DNA of 64,000 nucleotides from Roseomonas gilardii subsp. gilardii (GTDB lineage Bacteria; Pseudomonadota; Alphaproteobacteria; Acetobacterales; Acetobacteraceae): NCBI RefSeq assembly GCF_023078375.1, contig NZ_CP095554.1, positions 2,876,001 to 2,940,000 of the forward strand, read 5' to 3'. Shown piece by piece: positions 8,300 to 17,077 of this stretch (position 1 is its first letter; each line of letters starts with the position of its first letter). The notes under the pieces were generated by a model. It saw only the letters and a program-made list of their open reading frames with translations, ran no database searches and was not told where the DNA came from. The position numbers and the translations under genes were made by a program.

Positions 8300-9367
8300 T
8301 CACGGGATGGATGACGGGGCGGGGGGCATCACCCCGGGCTGCTCGGCCTGGCCCGGCGGGGGCGGGGTGGGGGCCTCGCGGCGCAGATCCTCGATCCGTG
8401 GCACCAGGGCCTTCTCCTTCCAGGCGCCGACCTGATAGGCCCAGCCGCGCCAGCGGCCGTTCAGCCGCACCGCCTCATTGTCGCCCGTGGCGGTCAGGCG
8501 GACCCAGACATTCCCGTCCTGCAGCCCGACCCAGACCGCGATGCCCAGATTGTCGGTGAGGGTGAAGCGCGACTCACCCACCGGATCGGCCTGGAGCTTC
8601 GCCTCCGGCAGCACGTCGCTGAAGGTCAGGAACTCGAAGGCCCCCGCCACGTCGTTCACCGCGTTGTCGTCCAGCCCGGCCGCCTCGGCGGGCACCACGA
8701 CGCGCAGCGGCGAATCCGGCACATCGCCCCGCCGCAGCTCCAGCGGCGCCTCCCCGCGCGAAACGATCACGCGCAGCACGCGGTCGCGCGGCAGGTTGGC
8801 GATGTCCCGGTCGATCCAGAGTTGCGGATCGGTGTCCACCGGCAGGCGCCCCTCGGCCAGCCAGGCCTGGTTCTGGCCGGGAAAGCGCAGGTAGATGCTT
8901 TCCGGCACCCCGCCCTGGGTGCGCACGCGGCGGTGCCCGGCGATCACCTGGGCGATGGGCACGCCGGCGGCGTCCAGCACCCGTACCAGGATGGCGGTGG
9001 AATCCTTGTCCTCCGGATCGTCCACGCCCAGCCGGGGGAAGAGTTCCGGGCTGGCGGTGCGGCGCTCCACGAGGCGCAGCTCGGTCAGGCCGACCAGGAG
9101 CTCCCGGATGCGTTCGGAGCGCACCGGGTAGTCGTCCTTCTCCGGCAGGGTCCAGGTTTCCGGGTCGCGCCGGGCCAGGGTCATGGTGGTGCCGGCGCGG
9201 CGCAGCTCGATCTTCGTCGCCCCGGCGAGGCGCTCCGCCAGGCCGGGGAAGGCCAGCCGCGCATCGTCCGGGTCGGGCGTCGCGGCCTCCCGCGGGGTCA
9301 GCACCACGGCGGCACCGATCGAGGCGGCTGCCGCCGCGCCCAGGCCGATCAGGGTTCGACGTCGCAT
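8300..9367 (-). CDS. DUF4340 domain protein
   Basis: A 355-residue protein with an N-terminal signal or anchor (MRRRTLIGLGAAAAASIGAA). It is followed by the repeated DUF4340 beta-rich pattern (TKIELRRAGTTMTLARRDPE, then TWTLPEKDDYPVRSERIREL). The second half has a proline-rich tail (APTPPPPGQAEQPGVMPPAP). DUF4340 proteins are typically encoded next to GldG-like ABC components, exactly as here (11 bp downstream of that gene). The function is unknown; a periplasmic membrane-anchored partner of the transporter is the reasonable inference. The stop lies close to the start region of the Nudix gene. Confidence 0.8.
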   Translation of the reverse strand: MRRRTLIGLGAAAAASIGAAVVLTPREAATPDPDDARLAFPGLAERLAGATKIELRRAGTTMTLARRDPETWTLPEKDDYPVRSERIRELLVGLTELRLVERRTASPELFPRLGVDDPEDKDSTAILVRVLDAAGVPIAQVIAGHRRVRTQGGVPESIYLRFPGQNQAWLAEGRLPVDTDPQLWIDRDIANLPRDRVLRVIVSRGEAPLELRRGDVPDSPLRVVVPAEAAGLDDNAVNDVAGAFEFLTFSDVLPEAKLQADPVGESRFTLTDNLGIAVWVGLQDGNVWVRLTATGDNEAVRLNGRWRGWAYQVGAWKEKALVPRIEDLRREAPTPPPPGQAEQPGVMPPAPSSIP

Positions 9368-9378
9368 CCTGTCCCTCC

Positions 9379-11364
9379 TCAGACCCGGGCCGAGGCGCGG
9401 CGGCGGGACCGCAGCACCGCCAGCACGATGGCGAAGACGGTGAGCAGCACCGGCACGGCGGCGATGTTCAGGATCTTCAGCCAGGTCTGCAGCCGCTCGA
9501 TATCCTGCCGCAGCTCCAGTTGCACGGCGCGGAGCTGCTGCCGCGTCGCCAGGATCTCCTCGCGCGCCTTGTCGATCTCGGCACGCTGGGCGGGGGTGAT
9601 CACCGCCTGGGTGGCGTTCCTCTCGCTGCCCGGTGCCTGCGGGCCGCCCTGGGTTCCTCCCTGGGTCGTCCCCTGGCGCAGCTCCCGCAGCCGCCGCTCC
9701 GTGGCCTGGAGCCGGTTCTGCAACGCCTGCTCGGTCTGGCGGTAGCGGGCCTCCGCCCGGGCCTGCATCTCCTCCACCACCGTGAAGGGGCGCAGGGATT
9801 CGCCGCGGGAGCGCAGCGAGATCAGCGCCTCGCCGCCCGCCAGCGTTTCCGCCAGGTTGCCCATCAGAGCGCCGTTGTCGCTGAAGGGCGTGGCGACCTG
9901 CTGGCCGAAGAAGTCCTGGGTCTGGACCCAGAACCGGTCCTCCAGGATGTCGGAGTCATTGGCCACCACCAGATTAGCCGGCCCCTGGGTCTCGGCCAGA
10001 TGCGCCGGGAATCCGGCGGGCCGCTCCTCCCCCTGGGGCGGCGGGGGCGGCCCATCGGGGAAGGCGCTGTGCAGCACGCCATGCACCCGGGCCATGATCA
10101 CATGCCGCTGCCCGTCCGCCTTGAAGCCAGCGAGCAGGGCGGCGGGGTCCGGCGCCCGCCGCACCTTCGTGGCGTCCACCAGCATGGACTGGTCGGAACT
10201 GGTCAGCAGCGGGGTGAAGTCGATGCTGGCGCCCGGTGCCTTCCGCACCTCGCCGGCGGAGGCCACCGTCACCTGGTTCAGGTCGGCCGTCGCCACGTCG
10301 TTGCGGTCCAGGCTGTCGCCCTGGAGGTTGAACCAGGCGAGATAGTCCACCGCCTGCACCCGGTCGTTCGGGCTGGCCCGAACGCGCCAGGCGCCGCGCA
10401 GGTCGAGCACCACCTTGTCCTCCGGCGCCTCGATGCCCCAGGTCTTGTAGAGCCTGTCGAGGTTGGAGGAGGTGTCGGCCGGCGGCTGGCCGTTCGGGCC
10501 CGGATGGCTCGCCTCGCTCTCGCTGTGCGGGTCGGTCATGGCCAGCAGCCGCCCGCCGCGCATGACGAACTGGTCGATGGCGTAGAGCGTGGCATCGCTG
10601 AGGTTCTGCGCCTGCGCCACGATCAGGACCTTGACCGCCGGGTCGATCACCTGCGCGTCCGTGGGCACGTCGCGCACGGTGAAGAACTGGCGGAGCTGGT
10701 TCATGATCGCATAGGGCTGCCCGCCGCCCGCCACGCGCATCATCATCGCGCGCGGGTCGCCGTTCAGGGGCAGGGAGGACATGACGCCCACCACCGGCCG
10801 CTGCGGGTTGGACAGCTCATAGACCAACCGCGTCAGGTCGTATTCGAGGAAGCGCTCGCGGTCCGGCTGGAAGAAGGGGATGTTGCGCTCGTCGTCGAGC
10901 AGGTTGGAGCCGGCGAGGCCGAAATAGACCTGCTCCCCGGACTGATCCACGGGCACGCCCTGGAGGCCATAGGCGACGGCGCGGTCCTCGGTCTCGCTGA
11001 AGGGTTCCGGATCGAAGGTTTCCAGCCGCAGCTTGCCGTGGGACAGCGCCACGTATTCCTGCAGCATTTCCCAGACCCGGTCGTGATAGGCGCCATAGAG
11101 CGGCACCGTGGCGCCGAGGCGGCGGGAGTAGAAGAGGCGCAGCGTGATCGGGTCCTTGAGCCCGGCCAGCACGCTGCGGGTGCCGGTGCTGAGCGTGTAG
11201 AGGTGCTGCTGCGTCAGGTCGAGCCGGGCGCGCGGCAGCAGCCGGTCGGAAAGCAGGTTCAGCCCGATGGCGAGGCCCAGCGCCGCGATCAGCGCCGCAA
11301 GCGCGACCCAGAGGCGGTTGCGGGCGGGGCGGGGGCCGCGAGGGGAGGTGGTCGTGTCGCTCAC
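9379..11364 (-). CDS. GldG-family ABC transporter auxiliary component
   Basis: About 661 residues, GTG start at 11364 (MSDTTTSPRG), five bases after the permease stop. A membrane anchor lies near residues 18-38 (LWVALAALIAALGLAIGLNL), followed by the GldG signature region beginning RLDLTQQHLYTLSTGTRSVL. A ThuA/glutamine-amidotransferase-like fold is suggested by VGVMSSLPLNGDPRAMMMRV and LIVAQAQNLSDATLYAIDQF. Near the C-terminus a charged coiled coil (ERRLRELRQGTTQGGTQ and the helices after it) precedes a final membrane segment and a basic end (RSRRRASARV). It is named after gliding motility proteins of Bacteroidetes, but gliding is not implied here. Confidence 0.85.
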   Translation of the reverse strand: MSDTTTSPRGPRPARNRLWVALAALIAALGLAIGLNLLSDRLLPRARLDLTQQHLYTLSTGTRSVLAGLKDPITLRLFYSRRLGATVPLYGAYHDRVWEMLQEYVALSHGKLRLETFDPEPFSETEDRAVAYGLQGVPVDQSGEQVYFGLAGSNLLDDERNIPFFQPDRERFLEYDLTRLVYELSNPQRPVVGVMSSLPLNGDPRAMMMRVAGGGQPYAIMNQLRQFFTVRDVPTDAQVIDPAVKVLIVAQAQNLSDATLYAIDQFVMRGGRLLAMTDPHSESEASHPGPNGQPPADTSSNLDRLYKTWGIEAPEDKVVLDLRGAWRVRASPNDRVQAVDYLAWFNLQGDSLDRNDVATADLNQVTVASAGEVRKAPGASIDFTPLLTSSDQSMLVDATKVRRAPDPAALLAGFKADGQRHVIMARVHGVLHSAFPDGPPPPPQGEERPAGFPAHLAETQGPANLVVANDSDILEDRFWVQTQDFFGQQVATPFSDNGALMGNLAETLAGGEALISLRSRGESLRPFTVVEEMQARAEARYRQTEQALQNRLQATERRLRELRQGTTQGGTQGGPQAPGSERNATQAVITPAQRAEIDKAREEILATRQQLRAVQLELRQDIERLQTWLKILNIAAVPVLLTVFAIVLAVLRSRRRASARV

Positions 11365-11369
11365 GGGGG

Positions 11370-12101
11370 TCAATCGGCCTTGCGGTTGTCCACGGCCACG
11401 GCATTCGCGAAGAGCCAGAAGCCGGTGAAGGTCGCGAAGAAGACGAGGTCGCGTGCGGAGACGACGCCGCGCGAGAAGGCCTGCAGCCGTTCCGTGACCG
11501 AGAGGCCGCGTGCGATGTCGGAGAGCACGGGGATGTTGCGGTCGAGGAAGGCGCCCAGCACCGGCGAGCCCGCCACGGCGAAGAGGAAGCAGACCGCGAC
11601 GGCGAGCACGAAGGCGATCACCTGGTTCTTGGTCAGCGCCGAGACCGCCGCGCCCACCGCCAGATAGGCCCCGGCCACCAGCAGGCAGCCGAGATAGCCC
11701 GTGGCGATCACGCCATTGTCGGGGGAGCCCAGGATGTTGACGGTGATGACCAGCGGGAAGGTCAGGGCCAGGGCGATGGCACAGAAGGCCCAGGCGGCCA
11801 GGAACTTGCCCAGCACTGCCTGCCACTGCGCGATCGGCAGGGTGAGCAGCAGCTCGATCGTGCCCAGCCGCCGTTCCTCTGCCCAGAGGCGCATGGTCAG
11901 CGCCGGGACGAGGAAAAGGAAGAGCCAGGGGACGAACTGGAAGAAGGGCGAGAGGTCGGCCACGCCGCGGTCGAAGAAGCCGCCGATGGTGAAGGTCAGC
12001 GTGCCGGAGAGCACGAGGAAGATGACGATGAAGACATAGGCGACCGGCGTGGCGAAATAGCCGGTCAGCTCGCGCCGGGCGACGGCGAGGGTGTTGCGCA
12101 T
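11370..12101 (-). CDS. ABC transporter permease, ABC-2 type (GldF-like)
   Basis: Integral membrane permease, 243 residues, with six hydrophobic segments. The first lies in LTGYFATPVAYVFIVIFLVL, and the loop ALTMRLWAEERRLGTIELLL carries the E-R-R-x-G-T-x-E-L-L motif typical of ABC-2/GldF permeases. The start codon shares one base with the ATPase stop, and the GldG-like gene follows after five bases. Direction and cargo of transport are not evident. Confidence 0.87.
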   Translation of the reverse strand: MRNTLAVARRELTGYFATPVAYVFIVIFLVLSGTLTFTIGGFFDRGVADLSPFFQFVPWLFLFLVPALTMRLWAEERRLGTIELLLTLPIAQWQAVLGKFLAAWAFCAIALALTFPLVITVNILGSPDNGVIATGYLGCLLVAGAYLAVGAAVSALTKNQVIAFVLAVAVCFLFAVAGSPVLGAFLDRNIPVLSDIARGLSVTERLQAFSRGVVSARDLVFFATFTGFWLFANAVAVDNRKAD

Positions 12102-12862
12102 CAGGCGGCCTCGGCTTCGGGCTGCGTCCCAGGGGGCGTCAGGGTCAGGTCGCGGAAGACGGTGTCGAGGTCCGGCCCCCGCGCGGCGAGCTGGGCCGGG
12201 GTCTCGTCCGCCACCACGCGGCCGCGGGCGATCACCACGGCACGGGTGCAGATGGCCGAGACCTCCTCCAGCAGATGGGTGGAGATGACGATGGCCTTCT
12301 CCGGCGCCATGCGGGTGAGCAGGTCGCGCACCTCGCGCTTCTGGTTCGGGTCGAGTCCGTCGGTCGGCTCGTCCAGCACCAGCACCGGCGGATCGTGCAG
12401 CAGCGCCTGGGCCAGGCCGACACGGCGCTTGAAGCCCTTGGAAAGCGTCTCGATCGGCTGCAGGCGCACGCCTTCCAGCGTCGTCAGGCTCATCGCCCGC
12501 GCCACGCGCTCCCGCGCCTCGGCGCCGGAATAGCCGCGCACCCGGGCGATGAAGCGCAGGAAGCCCGTGACGGTCATCTCGGGGTAGGTGGGGGCGCCCT
12601 CGGGCAGGAAACCCAGGTGGCGCTTGGCCTGCACCGGGCGGTCCACCACATCCTCCCCCAGGATGCGGGCGGTGCCGGCGGTGGGCGTCACGAAGCCCGC
12701 CAGCATCTTCATGGTGGTGGACTTGCCGGCGCCGTTGGGGCCGAGGAAGCCCACCACCTCGCCTCGTCCGACATCGAAGGAGACGTCGTTCACGGCGGTG
12801 AAGCCACCGAAACTCTTGGTCAGCCGGTCGATCTCGATCAGCGCAGTGGTATCGCTCGACAA
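12101..12862 (-). CDS. ABC transporter ATP-binding protein (GldA-like)
   Basis: Cytoplasmic ATPase, 253 residues, first gene of the cassette. Walker A is FLGPNGAGKSTTMKML (about residues 38-53). The signature is TLSKGFKRRVGLAQAL, a divergent LSxGxxxR form common in drug/GldA-type subunits, and Walker B is VLVLDEPTDGLDP with the H-loop in VISTHLLEEV. Downstream lie the permease, the GldG-like subunit and DUF4340, so this is the motor of that system. The divergent intergenic region ahead of it contains a 16-bp perfect palindrome. Confidence 0.9.
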   Translation of the reverse strand: MSSDTTALIEIDRLTKSFGGFTAVNDVSFDVGRGEVVGFLGPNGAGKSTTMKMLAGFVTPTAGTARILGEDVVDRPVQAKRHLGFLPEGAPTYPEMTVTGFLRFIARVRGYSGAEARERVARAMSLTTLEGVRLQPIETLSKGFKRRVGLAQALLHDPPVLVLDEPTDGLDPNQKREVRDLLTRMAPEKAIVISTHLLEEVSAICTRAVVIARGRVVADETPAQLAARGPDLDTVFRDLTLTPPGTQPEAEAA

Positions 12863-13187
12863 GGGCCCGTCCTCAATCCACCCGTGGCCGCCGGGTTTAG
12901 TGCGCGGCGTCGCGAGCGCAAGACCCGGGGCGGCCCCGCTCGATCTCGGATTGTGACGATGTTACCGGGAGCGTGGCGAGGGGCCGGGCCAGGGACGTGG
13001 CGACGCTGTGGGCAAGGGCGTGGGAAGGTTGCCAGCAGATGCGGTCGGCACGGAATTTTGATTCGATATCGAATCGGTAATTCCACCTCCGGGCCGCATG
13101 ATCTCCCCGGATGGCCCACCCCCTGATTCCTCCCTGGCACCATGACGGCGAGGGCACAGGGGCAGGGGCCGGCAGGGGGAGCGTGCA
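12863..13187. other. Divergent intergenic region between ABC ATPase and M10 protease
   Basis: A 325-base stretch without a convincing gene; it must hold the promoters for both the minus-strand ABC cassette and the plus-strand protease. The only clear structure is the palindrome at 13060-13075, set in the one AT-richer patch (about 13050-13085). A purine-rich ribosome site (GGGGGAG) precedes the protease ATG. Open frames crossing it show no coding-like composition. Confidence 0.6.
13060..13075. promoter_or_regulatory. 16-bp perfect palindrome, candidate operator
   Basis: GATTCGATATCGAATC reads identically on both strands. It lies in a divergent intergenic region 112 bases upstream of the protease start and about 200 bases from the ATPase start, in local AT-rich sequence. 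This is what a homodimeric repressor or activator site looks like. No regulator gene is adjacent, so the cognate protein is unknown. Confidence 0.5.
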
Positions 13188-14821
13188 ATGCCGGGAATCG
13201 TCTCGACCACAGCCACGGGGATCCAGGATGAGGATGCCCTGTTCATCGGCCGGCAATGGGCCACGGGCCAGTTGACCTACAGCTTCCCGGCCGATCCGGC
13301 CTTCTATGGCAGCGCCTATGGCGGCGGCGAGCCCAGCCAGGGCTTCCTGCCCCTGAACACGCAGCAACAGGCGATGGTGCGGGAAATCCTCGGCCTGTAT
13401 TCCGGTATCGCCAATCTGACCTTCACGGAACTCACCGAAACGGCCACGCAGCATGCGGATCTGCGTTTCGCCATGACATCGGCCACGCCCACGGCCTGGG
13501 GCTACTATCCCAATACCGCCGATACCGGCGGCGACACCTGGTACCGGAACGACGGCACCTACAGTTACCCCGTGCCGGGCACCTATGCCTACCACACCTT
13601 CATCCATGAGATCGGCCATGCGCTCGGCCTGAAGCATGGGCAGGAGACCACGGTCTTCGGCGCGATGACGCCTGCGCACGACTCCATGGAATATTCGGTG
13701 ATGACCTACCGGAGCTATCCAGGCGCCGATGGGATCTACTACTACAACGAGTATTCAGGCTACGCGCAGACACCGATGCTCTACGACATCGCGGCCTTGC
13801 AGCACATGTACGGCGCCAACTTCACGACCCGCGCCGGCGACACGGTCTATCACTGGGACCCGTCGAGCGGGCAGCTTTCCATCGACGGGATCGCCCAGAC
13901 GGCGCCGGCCGGCAACCGGGTCTTCATGACCGTCTGGGATGGTGGCGGCCACGACACCTATGACCTTTCCGCGTACACGCAGGGCGTGTCCGTGGACCTG
14001 CGCCCGGGTGAATGGACGGTGACCTCGGCGGACCAGCTCGCCCAGCTCGGCCTCGGGCATCAGGCGGTCGGCAACATCGCCAATGCGCTGCTGCCGGATG
14101 GCGACACGCGGGCGCTGATCGAGGATGCCATCTGCGGGCCGGGGAACGACCTGATGCACGGCAACCAGGCGGCGAACACGCTGGATGGCGGCCTGGGCAC
14201 GGACACGCTGCTGCTGGACGGCCTGCCCGGCGACTATCTCTTCGCCGGCAGCGCGGCGGATTTCACCGTCACCAGCCTGGGCGTCACCGACCACATCCTG
14301 AACACGGAACAGGTGCGCTTCCTCGGCGCGGACCTGCTCTACGCCGTCGCCTCCCTGCTGCTTCCACCCGACGACTACCGCGACACGCTCTGCGACACGG
14401 GCCTGCCGTTGGGACAACTGGCGGTCGGCGGCGCCGCGGCCGGCCATGTCGGGACGGTGGGGGATGTGGATGTCTTCGCGGTGGGGCTGGAGCGGGGCCA
14501 CCGCTATGTCTTCACGCTGGCAGGCGGAGAGGGGGAGGATGGCCTGTCTGGCGGCGCGATGGAGCTTCTAGGCCCCGGCGGGAATGTCCTGCGCAGCGAC
14601 GGGGATGGCTGCGGCGATGGCGCGCGGATCGCCTTCACCGCGCGCTGGTCCGGCAGCTACGACATCGCCGTGCATGGCCTCGGCGACGAGACGGGCGCCT
14701 ATCTCCTCTCGGCGGAGGATGTGACGCCTGCCTGCTCCGATCCAGGTCCGGGGGGCATGGGCGGGGGGACCTCTGGGCCTTCCTGGCGCACCAGGCTGCC
14801 TGGGGGCACGACCTGCTCTGA
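13188..14821 (+). CDS. Secreted M10 (serralysin-like) zinc metalloprotease; frameshift near the 3' end
   Basis: About 544 residues after repair. The zinc site HEIGHALGLKH is at residues 140-150 and the Met-turn SVMTYRS has Met172. There is no N-terminal signal peptide, as expected for type I secretion. Only a short RTX-like stretch is seen (GPGNDLMHGNQAANTLDGG). A bacterial pre-peptidase-type beta domain follows (GDVDVFAVGLERGHRYVFTL to about residue 510). As sequenced the frame runs on to 15194, antisense into recG. A one-base shift at the G6 runs 14750-14755 or 14763-14768 instead gives an end with strong GC3, DLWAFLAHQAAWGHDLL, stopping at 14821. I take that as the true end. No T1SS genes are nearby. 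Confidence 0.75.
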
Positions 14822-14822
14822 C

Positions 14823-14867
14823 CCTTATCCGGCGGCCTCTTATCCAGCGGCCCCTTATCCGGCGGCC
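14823..14867. repeat. Three tandem 15-bp repeats at the 3' end of recG
   Basis: The units 14823-14837, 14838-14852 and 14853-14867 are CCTTATCCGGCGGCC, TCTTATCCAGCGGCC and CCTTATCCGGCGGCC. The third unit contains the last codons and TAA stop of recG (minus strand). The two extra copies repeat that end in frame, each again with a stop. It looks like a local tandem duplication of the recG terminus. Confidence 0.85.
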
Positions 14868-16942
14868 AGGCGCTCCAGCGTCACGTCGTGGCCGAAGAAG
14901 GGCATCAGCCAGCGCGCCACGGCGCGGCCGCGCTCGGTGCGGTCCAGGCTGGGGTCCTTCTCCAGCAGCAGCGTGGCGTCCTGGTGCGCCATGCGGACGA
15001 GGCTGCCGTGCCGCTGCGGATCGACCATGCGGCGCCCTATCTGCCCCGCCTGCCGCGTGCCGAGGGCGTCGCCGCCACCACGGTGCTCCAGGTCGGCGTC
15101 GGCGATCAGGAACCCGTCCTCCGTGTCGCGCAGCACGGCGAGGCGGCGCTTCTCCCCGTCCACGAGGTCGGAGGAAGGCAGGAGGAGGCAGTAGGACTGC
15201 GCCTCGCCGCGCCCGACCCGCCCGCGGAGCTGGTGCAGGGCGGCGAGGCCGAAGCGCTCCGCCTGCTCGATGATCATGATCGTGGCCTCGGGCACGTCCA
15301 CCCCCACCTCGACCACGGTGGTGGCCACCAGCAGCTTCGCCCGCCCGGAGGCGAAGTCGCGCAGCGATGCCTCCCGCACATCCAGCGCCTGGGCGCCGTG
15401 GGCGAGGCGGACCTCCTCGCCGAAGATCTCGCGCAGCGCGGCATAGGTGGTCTCGGCGGCGACGTTGTCGTGGTGTTCGCCTTCCTCCACGGCGCGGACC
15501 ACCCAATAGGCGCGGTCCCCCTTCGCGAAGGCGCGGCGCAGGGCCGCCACCACCTCCTCCCGCCGCTCGCGGGAGATGATGCGCGTCACGATCGGCTTGC
15601 GGCCCGCCGGGCGCTCGGCGAGGCGGGAGACCGCCATCTCCCCCCATTGGGTCAGCAGCAGGGTGCGCGGGATCGGGGTGGCGGTCATCACCAGCATGTC
15701 CGTGTCCTCCCCCTTGCCGGCCAGGGCGAGGCGCTGCGCCACGCCGAAGCGGTGCTGCTCGTCCACCACGACCAGGCCGAGGTCGCGGAAGGCGACCTTC
15801 TCCTGGAACAGCGCATGGGTGCCGACCACCAGGGGGATGGAGCCGCTGGCCAGGCCGAGCAGGACGCGGGAGCGCTCCTTGCCCTTCACGCTGCCGGCCA
15901 GGAGGGCCACCTGCACCCCCGCCGCCCCGGCGAGGCGGGAGAAGGTGCGGAGGTGCTGCCGCGCCAGGATCTCGGTGGGCGCCATGATGGCGGCCTGGGT
16001 GCCGGCCTCCACGGCGCGCAGCATGGCCATCAGGGCCACCAGCGTCTTGCCCGATCCGACATCGCCCTGGAGCAGCCGCAGCATCCGCCGGGGCGCGGCG
16101 AGGTCGGCATCGATCTCGGCGATGGCCTGGCGCTGGGCGCCGGTGGGTGGATGGCCGAAGGCGGCCAGTGCCTTCTCCCGCAGGCTGCCATCGCCCGTCA
16201 GCACCCGGCCGGGCCGGGTCTGCGCGGCGCGGCGGACCAGCCCGATGGCGATCTGCCCGGCCAGGAGTTCGTCATAGGCCAGCCGGTCCAGCGGTTCCGG
16301 GCCGGGGATGCGTTCGGGCGCCTGGAGGGCACGGACTGCCCCGGCGAAATCCGGCCAGCGGCGGCGCTTCAGGATCGCGGGGTCGGCCCAGTCCCGCACC
16401 TCCGCCAGCAGCGGCAGGGCGGCATCCATGGCCTTCGCCACATCCCTGGCGGCGAGGCCCTTCACCAATGGCCAGATCGGCTGCAGGGCGGGGATCTCGT
16501 CGGGGGGGCTGACGAAGTCCGGCGGCTCCATCTGCCAACGGTGGCCATAGCGGCGGACCCGGCCCGAGACGGTGCGGACGGAATCCTCGGGGAAGGTCCG
16601 GTGCAGCCAGGGGCCGACCCAGCGCGCCCGGATGAACCAGGCGATCTCCAGCACCGAATCCTCGCAGCGCGCCCGCAGCACCCAGGGGCGGGACGGGCTG
16701 CCGGGGGGCGAGATGGCGGTCACATGGATGGTCAGCGTCGCCACGTCGCCGTCATTCGCCTCGGCCAGCGAGGTCACGCGCCGCCGGTCCACATAGCGCT
16801 CCGGCAGGTGGAAGAGCAGGTCGATCAGCCGTGATCCGCCTATCGCCTCGGCGAGGCGGGGCGCCTTGGCCTGGGCTGCGGGCAGCGTGTCGAGGGGGGC
16901 GAGCAGAGGGGGCGGGGGCTCGTGGGGGGGCTGGGCTGACAT
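14855..16942 (-). CDS. recG: ATP-dependent DNA helicase RecG
   Basis: Branch-migrating helicase that remodels stalled forks and Holliday junctions; 695 residues, the usual length. The N-terminal wedge (OB-fold) domain covers roughly residues 60-170. Helicase motif I is LLQGDVGSGKTLVALMAM, motif II VVVDEQHRFG, motif III TATPIPRTL. The C-terminal half has TTVVEVGVDVPEATIMII and QLRGRVGRGEAQSYCLLL. It is divergent from sdhE. The last codons lie inside a 15-bp tandem repeat, and the convergent protease frame would overlap it if read without the frameshift. Confidence 0.95.
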   Translation of the reverse strand: MSAQPPHEPPPPLLAPLDTLPAAQAKAPRLAEAIGGSRLIDLLFHLPERYVDRRRVTSLAEANDGDVATLTIHVTAISPPGSPSRPWVLRARCEDSVLEIAWFIRARWVGPWLHRTFPEDSVRTVSGRVRRYGHRWQMEPPDFVSPPDEIPALQPIWPLVKGLAARDVAKAMDAALPLLAEVRDWADPAILKRRRWPDFAGAVRALQAPERIPGPEPLDRLAYDELLAGQIAIGLVRRAAQTRPGRVLTGDGSLREKALAAFGHPPTGAQRQAIAEIDADLAAPRRMLRLLQGDVGSGKTLVALMAMLRAVEAGTQAAIMAPTEILARQHLRTFSRLAGAAGVQVALLAGSVKGKERSRVLLGLASGSIPLVVGTHALFQEKVAFRDLGLVVVDEQHRFGVAQRLALAGKGEDTDMLVMTATPIPRTLLLTQWGEMAVSRLAERPAGRKPIVTRIISRERREEVVAALRRAFAKGDRAYWVVRAVEEGEHHDNVAAETTYAALREIFGEEVRLAHGAQALDVREASLRDFASGRAKLLVATTVVEVGVDVPEATIMIIEQAERFGLAALHQLRGRVGRGEAQSYCLLLPSSDLVDGEKRRLAVLRDTEDGFLIADADLEHRGGGDALGTRQAGQIGRRMVDPQRHGSLVRMAHQDATLLLEKDPSLDRTERGRAVARWLMPFFGHDVTLERLAAG

Positions 16943-17077
16943 GGCGGGAGTCGGCCTCTATATGGCAGTGATCGAACGAAGGGCGAACCCTTGGCCGCCC
17001 GCGCCGTTCACCCGCTGTGTTCCAGGGGGTCCCGTCCCGGCCGGGCACGGCACCCCCATCCAACCGGTATGCCCCCG

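Noticed and set aside
14821-15194. Extension of the protease into recG as a real C-terminal domain
   Set aside because: Poor codon third positions, Arg/Ser-rich product, and overlap with the conserved 3' part of recG; a frameshift explains it better.
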